From a candidate division TM6 bacterium UASB124 (GTDB lineage Bacteria; Babelota; Babeliae; Babelales; RVW-14), in NCBI GenBank assembly GCA_945897315.1, contig CAMDFF010000003.1:1-64000 (forward strand): DNA of 64,000 nt. Direction: 5' to 3'. The position numbers were made by a program, and so were the translations under genes. The notes under the pieces were generated by a model that saw only the letters and a program-made list of their open reading frames with translations, searched no databases and was not told where the DNA came from. Positions 1 through 8,587 of this stretch are shown here, piece after piece. Numbering within the stretch: position 1 is the stretch's first letter; every line of letters starts with the position of its first letter.

Positions 1-150
1 GTTGTTGGAAATATCACAAGTACGTGCGAACGAAATGGGCTGGTCGAACAAAGTGAACATTGCCCGTTACGTCCCTAGGTACTTGCCGGGGTAAAACCGG
101 ACATTTCTACTGAGTCAAAAAGCGGACATTTCTAAAGGGTCGCAACATAA
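1..150 (+). mobile_element. Probable right end of an insertion sequence, with a transposase-like ORF tail
   Basis: An open frame without a start enters from the left edge and stops at 92-94. Just after it come two direct copies of GGACATTTCTA at 99-109 and 124-134, 25 bp apart, followed by a short AT-rich stretch. Repeated 11-12 bp motifs directly behind a coding end look like the multiple terminal repeats of IS21-type elements. Only about 30 residues of the protein are visible and they do not identify a transposase family, so the IS assignment is an inference from the repeats and their position. Nothing further is seen between 150 and 210. Confidence 0.35.
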
Positions 151-210
151 TTTAAAAAATAAGTTTATAACCACGGGAGTATATGTGATTTTATTAGCGT
201 AAACGAGCTG

Positions 211-2982
211 CTATGCGCGAGCAGGTTGGAGCGACAGTCGCAGCGAATTATTGCCGTACAAATTATCTAAAAAATATGTTTTTCCCCATGTGATAAAATC
301 AGATTCTGCAGGGTACAGCCTAAAGAGCTCTTGAATTATGATCTCTGCTGTTGTAGCCGGCTCGAGCGCTTGATGATCAAGTATATGAATAAAAACACCC
401 TGGCACTGTAGGTTTTCGTGCTTTGGTTTGTCAGAAAAACCAGGCATAGCGCGTGGCGTAAAGCTGATTGGCTGAAAATAAACTCCGGGGAGTTTGCGCT
501 GGTTGAGGGCTTCTGCCAGCTTGTGTGCGCTTACCCATGGTGCACCGATTTGCAAGAAGGGGGACGTGGTGCCACGACCTTCTGAGTAGTTTGTGCCTTC
601 AAGTAGAACAGTAAGGGGGTAGGCATGCACGTGGTCGATGGTCATAAGATTTGGCGATGGAGCCTTGAAAAGATAGCCCATGGTAAAATCTGGCTTATAA
701 TTGCTGCTTAGAGCTTTCAGATCATTTTTATAAGATTTGTTTATCTGGTCAGCAATGCTGCCAATAGTTGACCCGTGCAAAAAGGGGACAGGTGCTCGAC
801 CAGCAAATGATTTATAATCTGGGTTTAGCTCTGGCCCTTGGGCGCCCCATGAGTAAATGGGATTGATACTATCAAGCACAATCACGGGAATATCATGCTC
901 ACTACAGGCTTGCAGAACAAGATCGACCGTCGATAAATACGTGAAACAACGCAGGCCAACATCAGGAAGGGCGATGATCATGACATCTATGTTTTTCAGC
1001 ATGTCGGGGGTTGGCTTTTTATGCTTGCCGTGCAGAGAGAAGACCGGGCAGAGCCATGCACTAGTCTTTTCGCTTGGGACGTCGCCATAGGCAGCGTGTG
1101 TGCCATGCAGGCCATGTTCCGGGCTGAATAGTGCAGTCAGTTTTGTTGCATCATCTTGTTTGTTTGTCCATTGGTATAGCACGTCAGGCAGAAATTTATT
1201 ATCCAGTGTTATGCTGCTGGTGTTGCATACGACTCCAAAGCGCTTGTCTTGTAGATACTGCTCAGGGGCTGCGGCAAGAGCATCAATTCCCTGTGTCACA
1301 GGGTTTGCTAGCCGTTGCGCAAGCGCTAGCAGAAGAGGCTTGTGAAATGATCCGAGTGGAATGTTAATTGCCTCTGGTAAAAGCTTTTCTTCTTCTGGGT
1401 GACCAAGCGAAACAGTAATGATTCTGTCGGCGTACGGCACAAGCTTGTTCAGCCACTGGCTTTGGATTGTATTCCAGATTGCATCAGCATAAAAAAATGT
1501 CTGCAGTAAAAGTGTTGCATCCGGGTGTTTCTTGATGACGGTCATGATAGCTGCGAGTTGCTCGAGTGATGCAGGGCTTTTTGGGTTGAGAACAAACTCA
1601 TCAATAATATGGGTCCCCTGCTCGGTCAGACAGCTGTGCAAAAAACTTTCGTCATCCCGCAAAAACCACTGCTCGGGTGGACGAATAATGGGCAGTTGTG
1701 TGGTGATCATGATAATTTTTTTGTTGGTTAGTGGGGGAATATAGGTTGCTTGCAGGCAGGCAGTTGCTAGATTTTGTGCAAGTGCTTTTTCATTGATAGC
1801 AATATCTGTTTGAGGCTTTAAGACTTTTCTTTTAGTCCGCTCTTTCTCGCTCTTTGAGCTTCGGCCTTCCAGTCTATGCCCTATCGTGGCTACGGCGGAC
1901 AGGTCGACAAGCTCCATACTACCCTCAGGTAGCTTGGGTGGACAAGACGAATGGCAGGCAGGGAGAGCGGACAACATCGCACAATGGTCTTTCTTGCCCG
2001 CTCTCCCTGAGCTTGTCGAATGGGCGCCGGCCTGAAGGGCCAAGAAAGAGCGCTTAGATAAATTCTGTATAATTTTAATCTGTTCTGTGGGCTTTCCAGA
2101 AAGAACAATATAATCATACCCTGCACTTAGCGCTTCACGAATAGCCTTCTCTTGGCCAACATCGTCCCATGCTGCGTGCATCTCAAAATCGTCAGTAATC
2201 AAAATAGCCTGTGGGTTTTTAGCGCGTAGCTGGCGTACTGCTTCAGCGCTTCGAGTAACGGGGACTGCCCCAAAATCTTTATAGATGCCATGCGTGCTCA
2301 TGAGTGCCGGTACACCAGCGTGGAGAGCTTGCAAAAATGGCTGCATCTGGCGCGTGTGCAAGGCAGGGTCGATGTCGATGGTAATCTGTTTGTGGTGAGT
2401 GTCTGCGCGCCCAAACCCTAAGCCTGGAAAATGCTTAATAACGGCCATAATGCCAGCATGCATGAGCCCCTTTGCAAAGGCAATGCCACAGGTAGCAACA
2501 CTGTTTTCGTCTGCCGCAAAACAGCGTGTTGCCAAAATTTTCTTACCAAACAGGTCAAGCGAGGGTGCAAAATCCATCGTGATGCCGACGCTATGCATTT
2601 GTCTTCCAATTAATAAGCCTGCCTTAAAACATGCTTGCGGCCCGAGCTGTGCGAGAAGCCATGGGCTGGGAACGGAGTGAAACCCACCAGCTTCTGAGGG
2701 GCGTGAAACAATGCCACCCTCCCAGTCGGTCGCGATAATGAGGGGGTAAATTTTAAGTTTTTTAGCTTCGTATTGCAAGAAAGTGGTGAGCTCTTTTGTT
2801 GCTGTGCGGTTTTTTACGTGTGATGCAAGTAGCATGACGCCTGCCGGCTTTGTAGCTGCAAGCCAAGCACGCAGGGATTTGGAGTCACTGTTTTCTGGAA
2901 GCGTTAGAATAAATGACTGCCCCATAGAGGCTGACAATAGAGTGCCGCTAAGCAAAGACAATAAAAAAACGAGCAGTATCAT
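211..2982 (-). CDS. Exported fusion of GH3 beta-N-acetylglucosaminidase (NagZ-like) and DUF1343/NamZ exo-N-acetylmuramidase
   Basis: The N terminus is a hydrophobic signal segment. A GH3 domain follows (about residues 25-310) with DWEGG, KHFPG, a DTH dyad near residue 198 and the nucleophile region ITDDFEM near residue 267, all NagZ signatures. Residues about 390-565 look like the GH3 C-terminal alpha/beta domain. From about 575 to the end is a DUF1343 domain with FSPEHG, LPDVGLRCFTY and LLEGTNYSEGRGTT. NagZ removes GlcNAc and NamZ (GH171) removes MurNAc from peptidoglycan fragments; in Bacillus they are separate neighbouring genes, here one polypeptide. An ATG at 2982 is preferred over the upstream TTG at 2994 (residue numbers count from the TTG). 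Residues about 314-388 are encoded by an inserted palindromic repeat. Both catalytic domains look intact; that the protein tolerates the insert is inferred. Confidence 0.85.
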   Translation of the reverse strand: MILLVFLLSLLSGTLLSASMGQSFILTLPENSDSKSLRAWLAATKPAGVMLLASHVKNRTATKELTTFLQYEAKKLKIYPLIIATDWEGGIVSRPSEAGGFHSVPSPWLLAQLGPQACFKAGLLIGRQMHSVGITMDFAPSLDLFGKKILATRCFAADENSVATCGIAFAKGLMHAGIMAVIKHFPGLGFGRADTHHKQITIDIDPALHTRQMQPFLQALHAGVPALMSTHGIYKDFGAVPVTRSAEAVRQLRAKNPQAILITDDFEMHAAWDDVGQEKAIREALSAGYDYIVLSGKPTEQIKIIQNLSKRSFLALQAGAHSTSSGRAGKKDHCAMLSALPACHSSCPPKLPEGSMELVDLSAVATIGHRLEGRSSKSEKERTKRKVLKPQTDIAINEKALAQNLATACLQATYIPPLTNKKIIMITTQLPIIRPPEQWFLRDDESFLHSCLTEQGTHIIDEFVLNPKSPASLEQLAAIMTVIKKHPDATLLLQTFFYADAIWNTIQSQWLNKLVPYADRIITVSLGHPEEEKLLPEAINIPLGSFHKPLLLALAQRLANPVTQGIDALAAAPEQYLQDKRFGVVCNTSSITLDNKFLPDVLYQWTNKQDDATKLTALFSPEHGLHGTHAAYGDVPSEKTSAWLCPVFSLHGKHKKPTPDMLKNIDVMIIALPDVGLRCFTYLSTVDLVLQACSEHDIPVIVLDSINPIYSWGAQGPELNPDYKSFAGRAPVPFLHGSTIGSIADQINKSYKNDLKALSSNYKPDFTMGYLFKAPSPNLMTIDHVHAYPLTVLLEGTNYSEGRGTTSPFLQIGAPWVSAHKLAEALNQRKLPGVYFQPISFTPRAMPGFSDKPKHENLQCQGVFIHILDHQALEPATTAEIIIQELFRLYPAESDFITWGKTYFLDNLYGNNSLRLSLQPARA
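1836..2056. repeat. Palindromic repeat element inserted in frame inside the NagZ-NamZ gene
   Basis: About 220 bp of more GC-rich sequence is built of nested inverted repeats. CGCTCTTTCT near 1838 is matched by AGAAAGAGCG near 2043. GACAAGCTC near 1905 is matched by GAGCTTGTC near 2008. AGGGAGAGCGG near 1960 is matched by CCCGCTCTCCCT near 1997. It adds roughly 75 low-complexity residues without shifting the frame or adding a stop, between the two halves of the GH3 region. This resembles dispersed palindromic elements such as the protein-inserted repeats of Rickettsia. Family membership is not tested. Confidence 0.65.
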
Positions 2983-3114
2983 AAGTAATTCCAATCATAA
3001 TCTAAGAATGTAATGATGAAAATTATGATACCTGTAGCTTGTTTCGTCCGGCAAGAACAAAAAAAGCAAAATTGTGAATTACTGAAAAATGACGACTTGG
3101 TCAATCTAGTTTCA

Positions 3115-4473
3115 TTAACGAGCACATAAAGCAGCATAGCTTTCTATGTCACGACCTTGGCTTGCTAGGACAACGTGAGGAACAGCATAGAGCGGGTATG
3201 AATGAATTTTCTCGTGCACATGGTAGTTTTGCGTAGAAAAACGAATGCCATAGGGCGATTGTGTATGGCTTTCTAAAAACATATGCATGCTTTTGAGCGT
3301 GCTACCCTGTCCGCTTTTTACTTCAATGGGAATAATATGAGCTTTCTCTTGCATTAAATAATCAATTTCAGCTTCGCTGTTGAGCGCATGGCGACGCCAG
3401 TAGAAGAGCGAGTTCTTATGGATAGGTTCTGCATAAGCCAAAAATTCTTGGCCAATAAATGCTTCCATGACGGCGCCTTTATTCACAAATTCTTGTGTAG
3501 CGTTTAAAAACCATGTTTTTAAATCGAGTCCCAACAAAGCTTGGCTAAGTGCAATGTCAAGAAAGAGTATTTTGAAATCACTTGGGTCTGCTTCTGCCCC
3601 CAGTGGAATACCATTTCCTGCGCTGCGCATAACCTTATGTGCAACGCCAGCAGTGCTTAATAAATCAAGGCACGGTGCAAGCTCTCGTTTGCGATAATCA
3701 CCATCAATGGCGCTATATTTAAATTTAGCACCCATTTGCCGTGGGATAGCGTTAAATAAAACATCCAGGTATTTGATTTGAAATTTTTGTGCATATTTAC
3801 CAAAATCTTGGCGATAGGTATCAAGCAGTGCATGATGTACCTCAAAGCAGAGGAATGGGTCGCGTGTTGCTTGCCAGCGTTGAACCGCTTCAGGCATGCC
3901 TCCAATTGCTAAATATTCGCCTAACAACTGGAGCCCTTTTTGATGTACTGCTTCGTTGAGAGGGCTTGCAATATCATGCTTTAAAAACTCTTCTGCGAGT
4001 AATGCATGGCCACATGCGCATAAAAATTCAATGAAGCTTAACGGATGCATGTATAGTGATGAAATACGGCCAACGGGCATACCAATGTCTTGCGTGGTGA
4101 AATCGAGTAATGATCCAGCTGCAATTACATGCAGTTGGGGTAATTTTTCATAAAAATAACGCAAAGCGGTTACCGCTTTTGGAATGACCTGAATCTCATC
4201 AAAAAAAAGGAGTGATTTTCCAGGTTCGATGCGTGTTCCTAGGATCAACGAAAGATCGCGGATAATGCGTTCAGGGTCTAAGTCTTGATCAAAAATATGC
4301 TTAATTTCTGTGTTGGTTGATTCGAAATTTATTTCAATAAAGTTTTCAAAAAATTTACCCAATTGTTGGATCGCATGTGTTTTGCCAACTTGTCGTGCAC
4401 CGCGAAGGAGAAGCGGCTTACGGTAAGGGGTATCTTTCCAGAGCAGTAAATGATGGTCAATAATGCGTTTCAT
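3115..4473 (-). CDS. AAA+ ATPase with DUF4143 domain
   Basis: The protein starts with an AAA_14-type nucleotide-binding domain: Walker A GARQVGKT near residues 25-32 and a Walker B-like LLFFDEIQ near 110. The C-terminal half is the DUF4143 domain, ending with an EAEIDYL...IPIEVKSG stretch that resembles a PD-(D/E)XK nuclease core. At 452 residues it has the usual family length. These ATPases are common and often multicopy in host-associated bacteria; their substrates are unknown, though many are suspected of belonging to defence or toxin systems. No partner gene is adjacent. Confidence 0.85.
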   Translation of the reverse strand: MKRIIDHHLLLWKDTPYRKPLLLRGARQVGKTHAIQQLGKFFENFIEINFESTNTEIKHIFDQDLDPERIIRDLSLILGTRIEPGKSLLFFDEIQVIPKAVTALRYFYEKLPQLHVIAAGSLLDFTTQDIGMPVGRISSLYMHPLSFIEFLCACGHALLAEEFLKHDIASPLNEAVHQKGLQLLGEYLAIGGMPEAVQRWQATRDPFLCFEVHHALLDTYRQDFGKYAQKFQIKYLDVLFNAIPRQMGAKFKYSAIDGDYRKRELAPCLDLLSTAGVAHKVMRSAGNGIPLGAEADPSDFKILFLDIALSQALLGLDLKTWFLNATQEFVNKGAVMEAFIGQEFLAYAEPIHKNSLFYWRRHALNSEAEIDYLMQEKAHIIPIEVKSGQGSTLKSMHMFLESHTQSPYGIRFSTQNYHVHEKIHSYPLYAVPHVVLASQGRDIESYAALCAR

Positions 4474-4511
4474 TCGGGCCTAACGTACAATATGAGGATG
4501 TATTTTTATTT

Positions 4512-4606
4512 GTTAATGGTCGAAATCAAGACATGTTTTTAGGTGCTCATGGTTAAAAACAAGACACGATTTTACCGATTCATGGTCAAAATGTACGCAT
4601 GGCTGG
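4512..4606. repeat. Three imperfect tandem copies of a ~34-bp unit
   Basis: The motif ATGGTyrAAA recurs at about 4516, 4549 and 4584, each time followed within about 10 bp by a short AAGACA-like or GTACGCA stretch, giving a period of about 33-35 bp. The block lies between the DUF4143 ATPase start and the hppA terminator. It could be the terminal repeats of a lost insertion sequence or protein-binding sites upstream of the ATPase gene. Confidence 0.4.
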
Positions 4607-4627
4607 TATGAGAGTCAAGTTAAAGCA

Positions 4628-4666
4628 AAAAGAAAGCCCCGCATTATTGCGGGGCTTTCTTTTTAA
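4628..4666 (-). terminator. Intrinsic terminator of hppA
   Basis: A 13-bp perfect stem (AGAAAGCCCCGCA, 4631-4643, with its complement at 4648-4660) encloses a 4-nt loop. It is bordered by A-rich and T-rich tracts, so it could act on both strands. It lies 20 bp past the hppA stop. Confidence 0.9.
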
Positions 4667-4685
4667 AATCGAATCAATCTGTTGC

Positions 4686-6686
4686 TTAGATCATTGCAAG
4701 AAGCAAAGACAAAATAGACATCAACTTGATTAAGATGTTCAGGGATGGGCCTGATGTATCTTTGAAAGGGTCGCCAACGGTGTCGCCAACAACTGCTGCT
4801 TTATGGGCATCGGAGCCTTTTTTGCAGCCTTCAAGGTGACCAGCTTCGATGTACTTCTTAGCGTTATCCCAAGCACCACCGGTATTTGCCATGCTCAAAG
4901 CAAGCAATGAACCAGTGAGGGTTGCGCCAGCAAGGAAGCCACCCAGAGCCATGTTGCCGTTAACAACGTTGTTATAACCAAAAGCAAACTTGATCATGAT
5001 TGGTGTGGCGATGGTAATGATACCAGGGAGCATCATCTCTTTGAGTGCCGCACGTGTGCTTATGCTGATACAGCGATCGTAATCTGGTTCAGCTGTGCCT
5101 TCAAGCAGGCCAGGAATTTCTTGGAATTGACGACGGACTTCCATTACCATCTTCCATGCAGCACGACCTACTGAGCGCATTGTGAATGCAGAAAGCAAGA
5201 ATGGCAAACAGCCGCCTATAAAGAAGCCGCTGATGACCAACGGGTCAATCAAATTAAGGTTTGGAATATGTGCTTCTTGGCAGTATGCAACAAATAGTGC
5301 AAGGGATGCAAAGACGGCTGAACCAATTGCAAAGCCCTTACCAAGTGCTGCCGTGGTGTTACCAAGAGCATCAAGCTTATCAGTAATTTTACGAACTTCT
5401 GGACCAAATCCAGACATTTCAGAGATTCCGCCTGCATTGTCTGCGATAGGACCGTAAGCGTCTACTGACATGGTTATGCCGACAGTAGCAAGCATAGAAA
5501 CTGCAGCGAGCGCTACACCGAATACGCCACCAAAAAATTCATAGGCAAAAAATACGCTAATCGCGATTGAGCAGATTGGCACAACAACTGATTCATAGCC
5601 GATTGAAAGACCATAAATCAGGTTGGTTCCAGCACCGGTTCGTGATGCTTCTGCCAGATGGCGAATAGGGCTGCCGCTTGTGTAATAGTCAGTTACAAGA
5701 CCGATTACAACACCTGAGATAGCACCAAGTGCGATTGAACCAAAGAGGCTCATGTCAAGGCCAACAACGTGTAGGTATGCATATGCGCCAGCCATGAAAG
5801 CAGCGATAGCAATATAGGTTGCGCGTTGCAACACGCAGGTAACAGGGCTACGCATAACAAATGCGGCACAGTAGCCAATAATCGATGCAATTAAACCAAT
5901 AGCGCAGAGCATAATTGGCAGTGTTACATATTCAATGTTGCCAGCATATTGGCTTACGGCGAGGGCCATAGCACCAACTACTGAGCCAACATATGATTCA
6001 AAAATATCAGCGCCCATACCGGCTGTATCGCCAACACAGTCACCAACGTTGTCAGCAATTACTGCAGGGTTGCGTGGGTCGTCTTCAGGAATATCCATTT
6101 CAACTTTACCAACAAGGTCTGCGCCAACGTCAGCTGCCTTGGTAAAGATACCGCCGCCAACGCGAGCGAAGAGAGCAATAGAGCTAGCGCCAAAAGCGTA
6201 GCAGGTCATAATTTTAATGAGTGAGACGTCATTGGCAAAAAGGAAGAACAAGGTTCCAAGACCCATGAGACCTAAGCTTGCTACAACAAAGCCCATTACC
6301 GAACCACCGGTAAGTGCTGTTAAGAAAGCAGCGCGTTCGCCACGCTCTTTAGCGTCGATTGTTGTTGCTTCATTAGCACGGGTTGCTGCGCGCATACCGA
6401 TGTAGCCAGCGAACATTGAAGATAGCGCGCCAATGGCATACGCTGTTGCACAAACACCATTGAAGGTGAAGGTCAAGATGGCACAGGCCACCAGAATAAC
6501 GACAGCCAAAACATTGTACTCTTGGCGCAAAAACGACATAGCGCCTTGGCGAATGAGTGTGGCGATGTGTGCAGAGCGCTTGTCGCTGTTTTTGCGACGA
6601 GCAATGCCGCAGTAGCTGATGAGCGTTACCGCCAGCCCTGCAAGTGATACTCCGCCATAAATGGCAAGATGATGCATAGCATTCAT
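4686..6686 (-). CDS. hppA: Membrane-bound ion-translocating pyrophosphatase
   Basis: This 666-residue polytopic protein matches the M-PPase family (usually about 660-770 residues). The catalytic loop [11 protein letters not shown] is present, followed by the Asp-rich stretch [16 protein letters not shown] and, near the C terminus, [13 protein letters not shown]. It couples PPi hydrolysis to H+ or Na+ export across the inner membrane. The K+-dependence signature is of the Ala type ([10 protein letters not shown]), which in the family marks K+-dependent enzymes; whether H+ or Na+ is pumped cannot be read safely. A purine-rich Shine-Dalgarno (AAAGAGG) precedes the ATG. It is monocistronic between its own promoter and terminator. 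Confidence 0.96.
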   Translation of the reverse strand: MNAMHHLAIYGGVSLAGLAVTLISYCGIARRKNSDKRSAHIATLIRQGAMSFLRQEYNVLAVVILVACAILTFTFNGVCATAYAIGALSSMFAGYIGMRAATRANEATTIDAKERGERAAFLTALTGGSVMGFVVASLGLMGLGTLFFLFANDVSLIKIMTCYAFGASSIALFARVGGGIFTKAADVGADLVGKVEMDIPEDDPRNPAVIADNVGDCVGDTAGMGADIFESYVGSVVGAMALAVSQYAGNIEYVTLPIMLCAIGLIASIIGYCAAFVMRSPVTCVLQRATYIAIAAFMAGAYAYLHVVGLDMSLFGSIALGAISGVVIGLVTDYYTSGSPIRHLAEASRTGAGTNLIYGLSIGYESVVVPICSIAISVFFAYEFFGGVFGVALAAVSMLATVGITMSVDAYGPIADNAGGISEMSGFGPEVRKITDKLDALGNTTAALGKGFAIGSAVFASLALFVAYCQEAHIPNLNLIDPLVISGFFIGGCLPFLLSAFTMRSVGRAAWKMVMEVRRQFQEIPGLLEGTAEPDYDRCISISTRAALKEMMLPGIITIATPIMIKFAFGYNNVVNGNMALGGFLAGATLTGSLLALSMANTGGAWDNAKKYIEAGHLEGCKKGSDAHKAAVVGDTVGDPFKDTSGPSLNILIKLMSILSLLLAMI

Positions 6687-6743
6687 AAAAAAACCTCTTT
6701 ATCAGTTGGGACAAAACAACATACTTTCAATCTTCAGGCTACA

Positions 6744-6771
6744 AGTCTAAGTCAGTAGATCATTTTGTCAA
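6744..6771 (-). promoter_or_regulatory. Probable sigma-70 promoter of hppA
   Basis: On the minus strand a perfect -35 TTGACA (complement of 6766-6771) and a -10 TAGACT (complement of 6744-6749) are separated by 16 bp. They lie about 60 bp upstream of the hppA start. Confidence 0.5.
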
Positions 6772-6891
6772 AAAAATGGGTAGAGAAAAGGTATTTTTAT
6801 CTCTTTTTTTTTAAAAAGGCAGGTTTTTTATAAAAATATGCCGATGAAGCCGTTTGCCTTGAGAGAGGCAGAAGGGGTAAATATGGATGTC

Positions 6892-6918
6892 AAAAAGGGC
6901 TGATTTGCACCAGCCCTT
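6892..6918 (-). terminator. Intrinsic terminator of the C11 peptidase gene
   Basis: An 8-bp perfect inverted repeat (AAGGGCTG at 6895-6902, CAGCCCTT at 6911-6918) ends in a short T run on the minus strand, 19 bp beyond the stop codon. Confidence 0.7.
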
Positions 6919-6936
6919 AAGTCTTATTGCCACAAT

Positions 6937-8319
6937 TTACGCATGTAAGAAATCTTTTAAAAAGTTATGCCACTGTGATTCTTGAGCAAAGGCTGTGAGA
7001 GGGTAGGACTCGTCAATTCTTCCTGCTGGAAAATAAATGGACAACCCACGTGCGCGAGCAAGGTTTTGGCCTGCAACGCTGGCAATAACAGTAGATTCAA
7101 TACGGTTTTGGCAGATAGTGATTGCCGCTTGTAGATCGTTGTATACCCGTAGTTTTTTTATGGAGCCTGCTTCAAGCTGTTCTTCCAGGTGTTTTTGTAT
7201 TTCAGCTAAAAAAGAGTGCAGGTCTATATAATTTTGCGAGCTGAATCGTTGGCATGAGTGCCGAGCTTTGCGAATGATGTCGTGCATTTTTGTTTTATTA
7301 TCAGTTTTGCACTGGTTGTACGTGTTAATAACGGCATCTATTGATTCGCGTATTGGGTCCATTCCATCTAAATTAATGGCTGACTGCGTGTAGAATGGAA
7401 TGCGATTTTTGTACAAAGTCTCAAAGCTGCTTACAATCGCTTCCCCAATACTGGATGGGGTGGTTTTTGCAACATTCATCATGGTGACCACTTCTAGCCA
7501 GTTCCAGCCGCGAGCAAGTTCAACTTCTTGAGAGGCAACGAGGATTTTTGCAGCATCTTTAGCAAGATAGCCAACTTCAAGCATAGCCATCAGGCAGGCA
7601 TCCATTCCGAGTAAGTCGATTTTTTGATTATTTAAAACATCAGTTTTAATGGTAGTTAATGCTGAGCATAAGCTTGCGTTATCCATATAGCGGCGCGACT
7701 GTTCATTGAACAAAATACCGCGCGTGTCAGAGATGACATAATCTAGAAGGCAACAGGTTGTTGTTGCGGTATTGTCTGTAAGGCCTGCAAGTGGCGTATC
7801 GACTGCTTCTGCTAGATTAACGAGTTGGATGCGTTGATTATCGCGAACAATTTCTTGCGCAAGGCCAAGGCGTGGCTGGTGTACTTGCCATGGGCGCATT
7901 TTCCCCCACACGGGGTCGATAATGCCAATACCATGGTTCCAGAGTACCAATGAATATTGGTTGGCCGGGTATTTATTTACTGCCCAGCGCATAGCGTCTA
8001 CTAACTCGTTAGTTGTTGTTCCATCAGCGTGAGGGTCGTTTGTGCCAATGCATTCATCAAGCACCATGCGACCAAGCTCGATTTTATAGCGCCAAATGCC
8101 CGGTTTATTTGGCTGATACCATTGTACCAAGGTTGTGAGGTTTTCGGTGCTGCCAATCATCGCCATGTCATTAAAATTTTGCATGGCAAATGAGCTTAAA
8201 TTATTATTGGCCTGTACGAATACGAGCATTGTCCAGTTTGGTTTTGCAGCTAATGGTGCCATGCATGCGAGTGCGCATGCGGCCATATAGACATAGTGCT
8301 TTATGAAACAATTTTTCAT
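6937..8319 (-). CDS. Secreted clostripain-family (C11) cysteine peptidase
   Basis: Starting at the ATG at 8319, which follows a G-rich ribosome-binding site, the protein has a clean signal peptide ending in the APLAAKP region and is 460 residues long. The C11 catalytic His is in LVLWNHGIG (about residue 129) and the catalytic Cys in LLGMDACLMAMLEVGYL (about residue 242), both intact. C11 peptidases cut after basic residues and are often autoprocessed. An upstream in-frame ATG at 8385 would add 22 residues and bury the signal peptide, so it is not preferred. Its role is probably extracellular or periplasmic protein degradation, an inference from the family and the signal. Confidence 0.85.
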   Translation of the reverse strand: MKNCFIKHYVYMAACALACMAPLAAKPNWTMLVFVQANNNLSSFAMQNFNDMAMIGSTENLTTLVQWYQPNKPGIWRYKIELGRMVLDECIGTNDPHADGTTTNELVDAMRWAVNKYPANQYSLVLWNHGIGIIDPVWGKMRPWQVHQPRLGLAQEIVRDNQRIQLVNLAEAVDTPLAGLTDNTATTTCCLLDYVISDTRGILFNEQSRRYMDNASLCSALTTIKTDVLNNQKIDLLGMDACLMAMLEVGYLAKDAAKILVASQEVELARGWNWLEVVTMMNVAKTTPSSIGEAIVSSFETLYKNRIPFYTQSAINLDGMDPIRESIDAVINTYNQCKTDNKTKMHDIIRKARHSCQRFSSQNYIDLHSFLAEIQKHLEEQLEAGSIKKLRVYNDLQAAITICQNRIESTVIASVAGQNLARARGLSIYFPAGRIDESYPLTAFAQESQWHNFLKDFLHA

Positions 8320-8587
8320 CCCTTGTCCCCCCCCTATGGATGTTGTGAAAAAAATGCGCAGTGCAAAATGCACTCTCCCAAACATAAGCTTAGTGGAGTA
8401 TATTTCTATGAGTAAATTAACCAGGAGAATTGATGGAAAAAGTATGGAGACATAGAGACTTTTAGAATTGTCCTGCGGTCTTTTTTTACAAAAGAAAACT
8501 TGCGGGGTACACTAGCCACGTTATTTCCTGCTCGTTTTAGCATCGAAAATATTTTTCGTAGCGAGACAATTTTTCAGAAGGATTTCT

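Noticed and set aside
8386-8587. T-box or other leader upstream of leuS
   Set aside because: No T-box core sequence, specifier loop or terminator-antiterminator pair could be traced in this 200 bp stretch.
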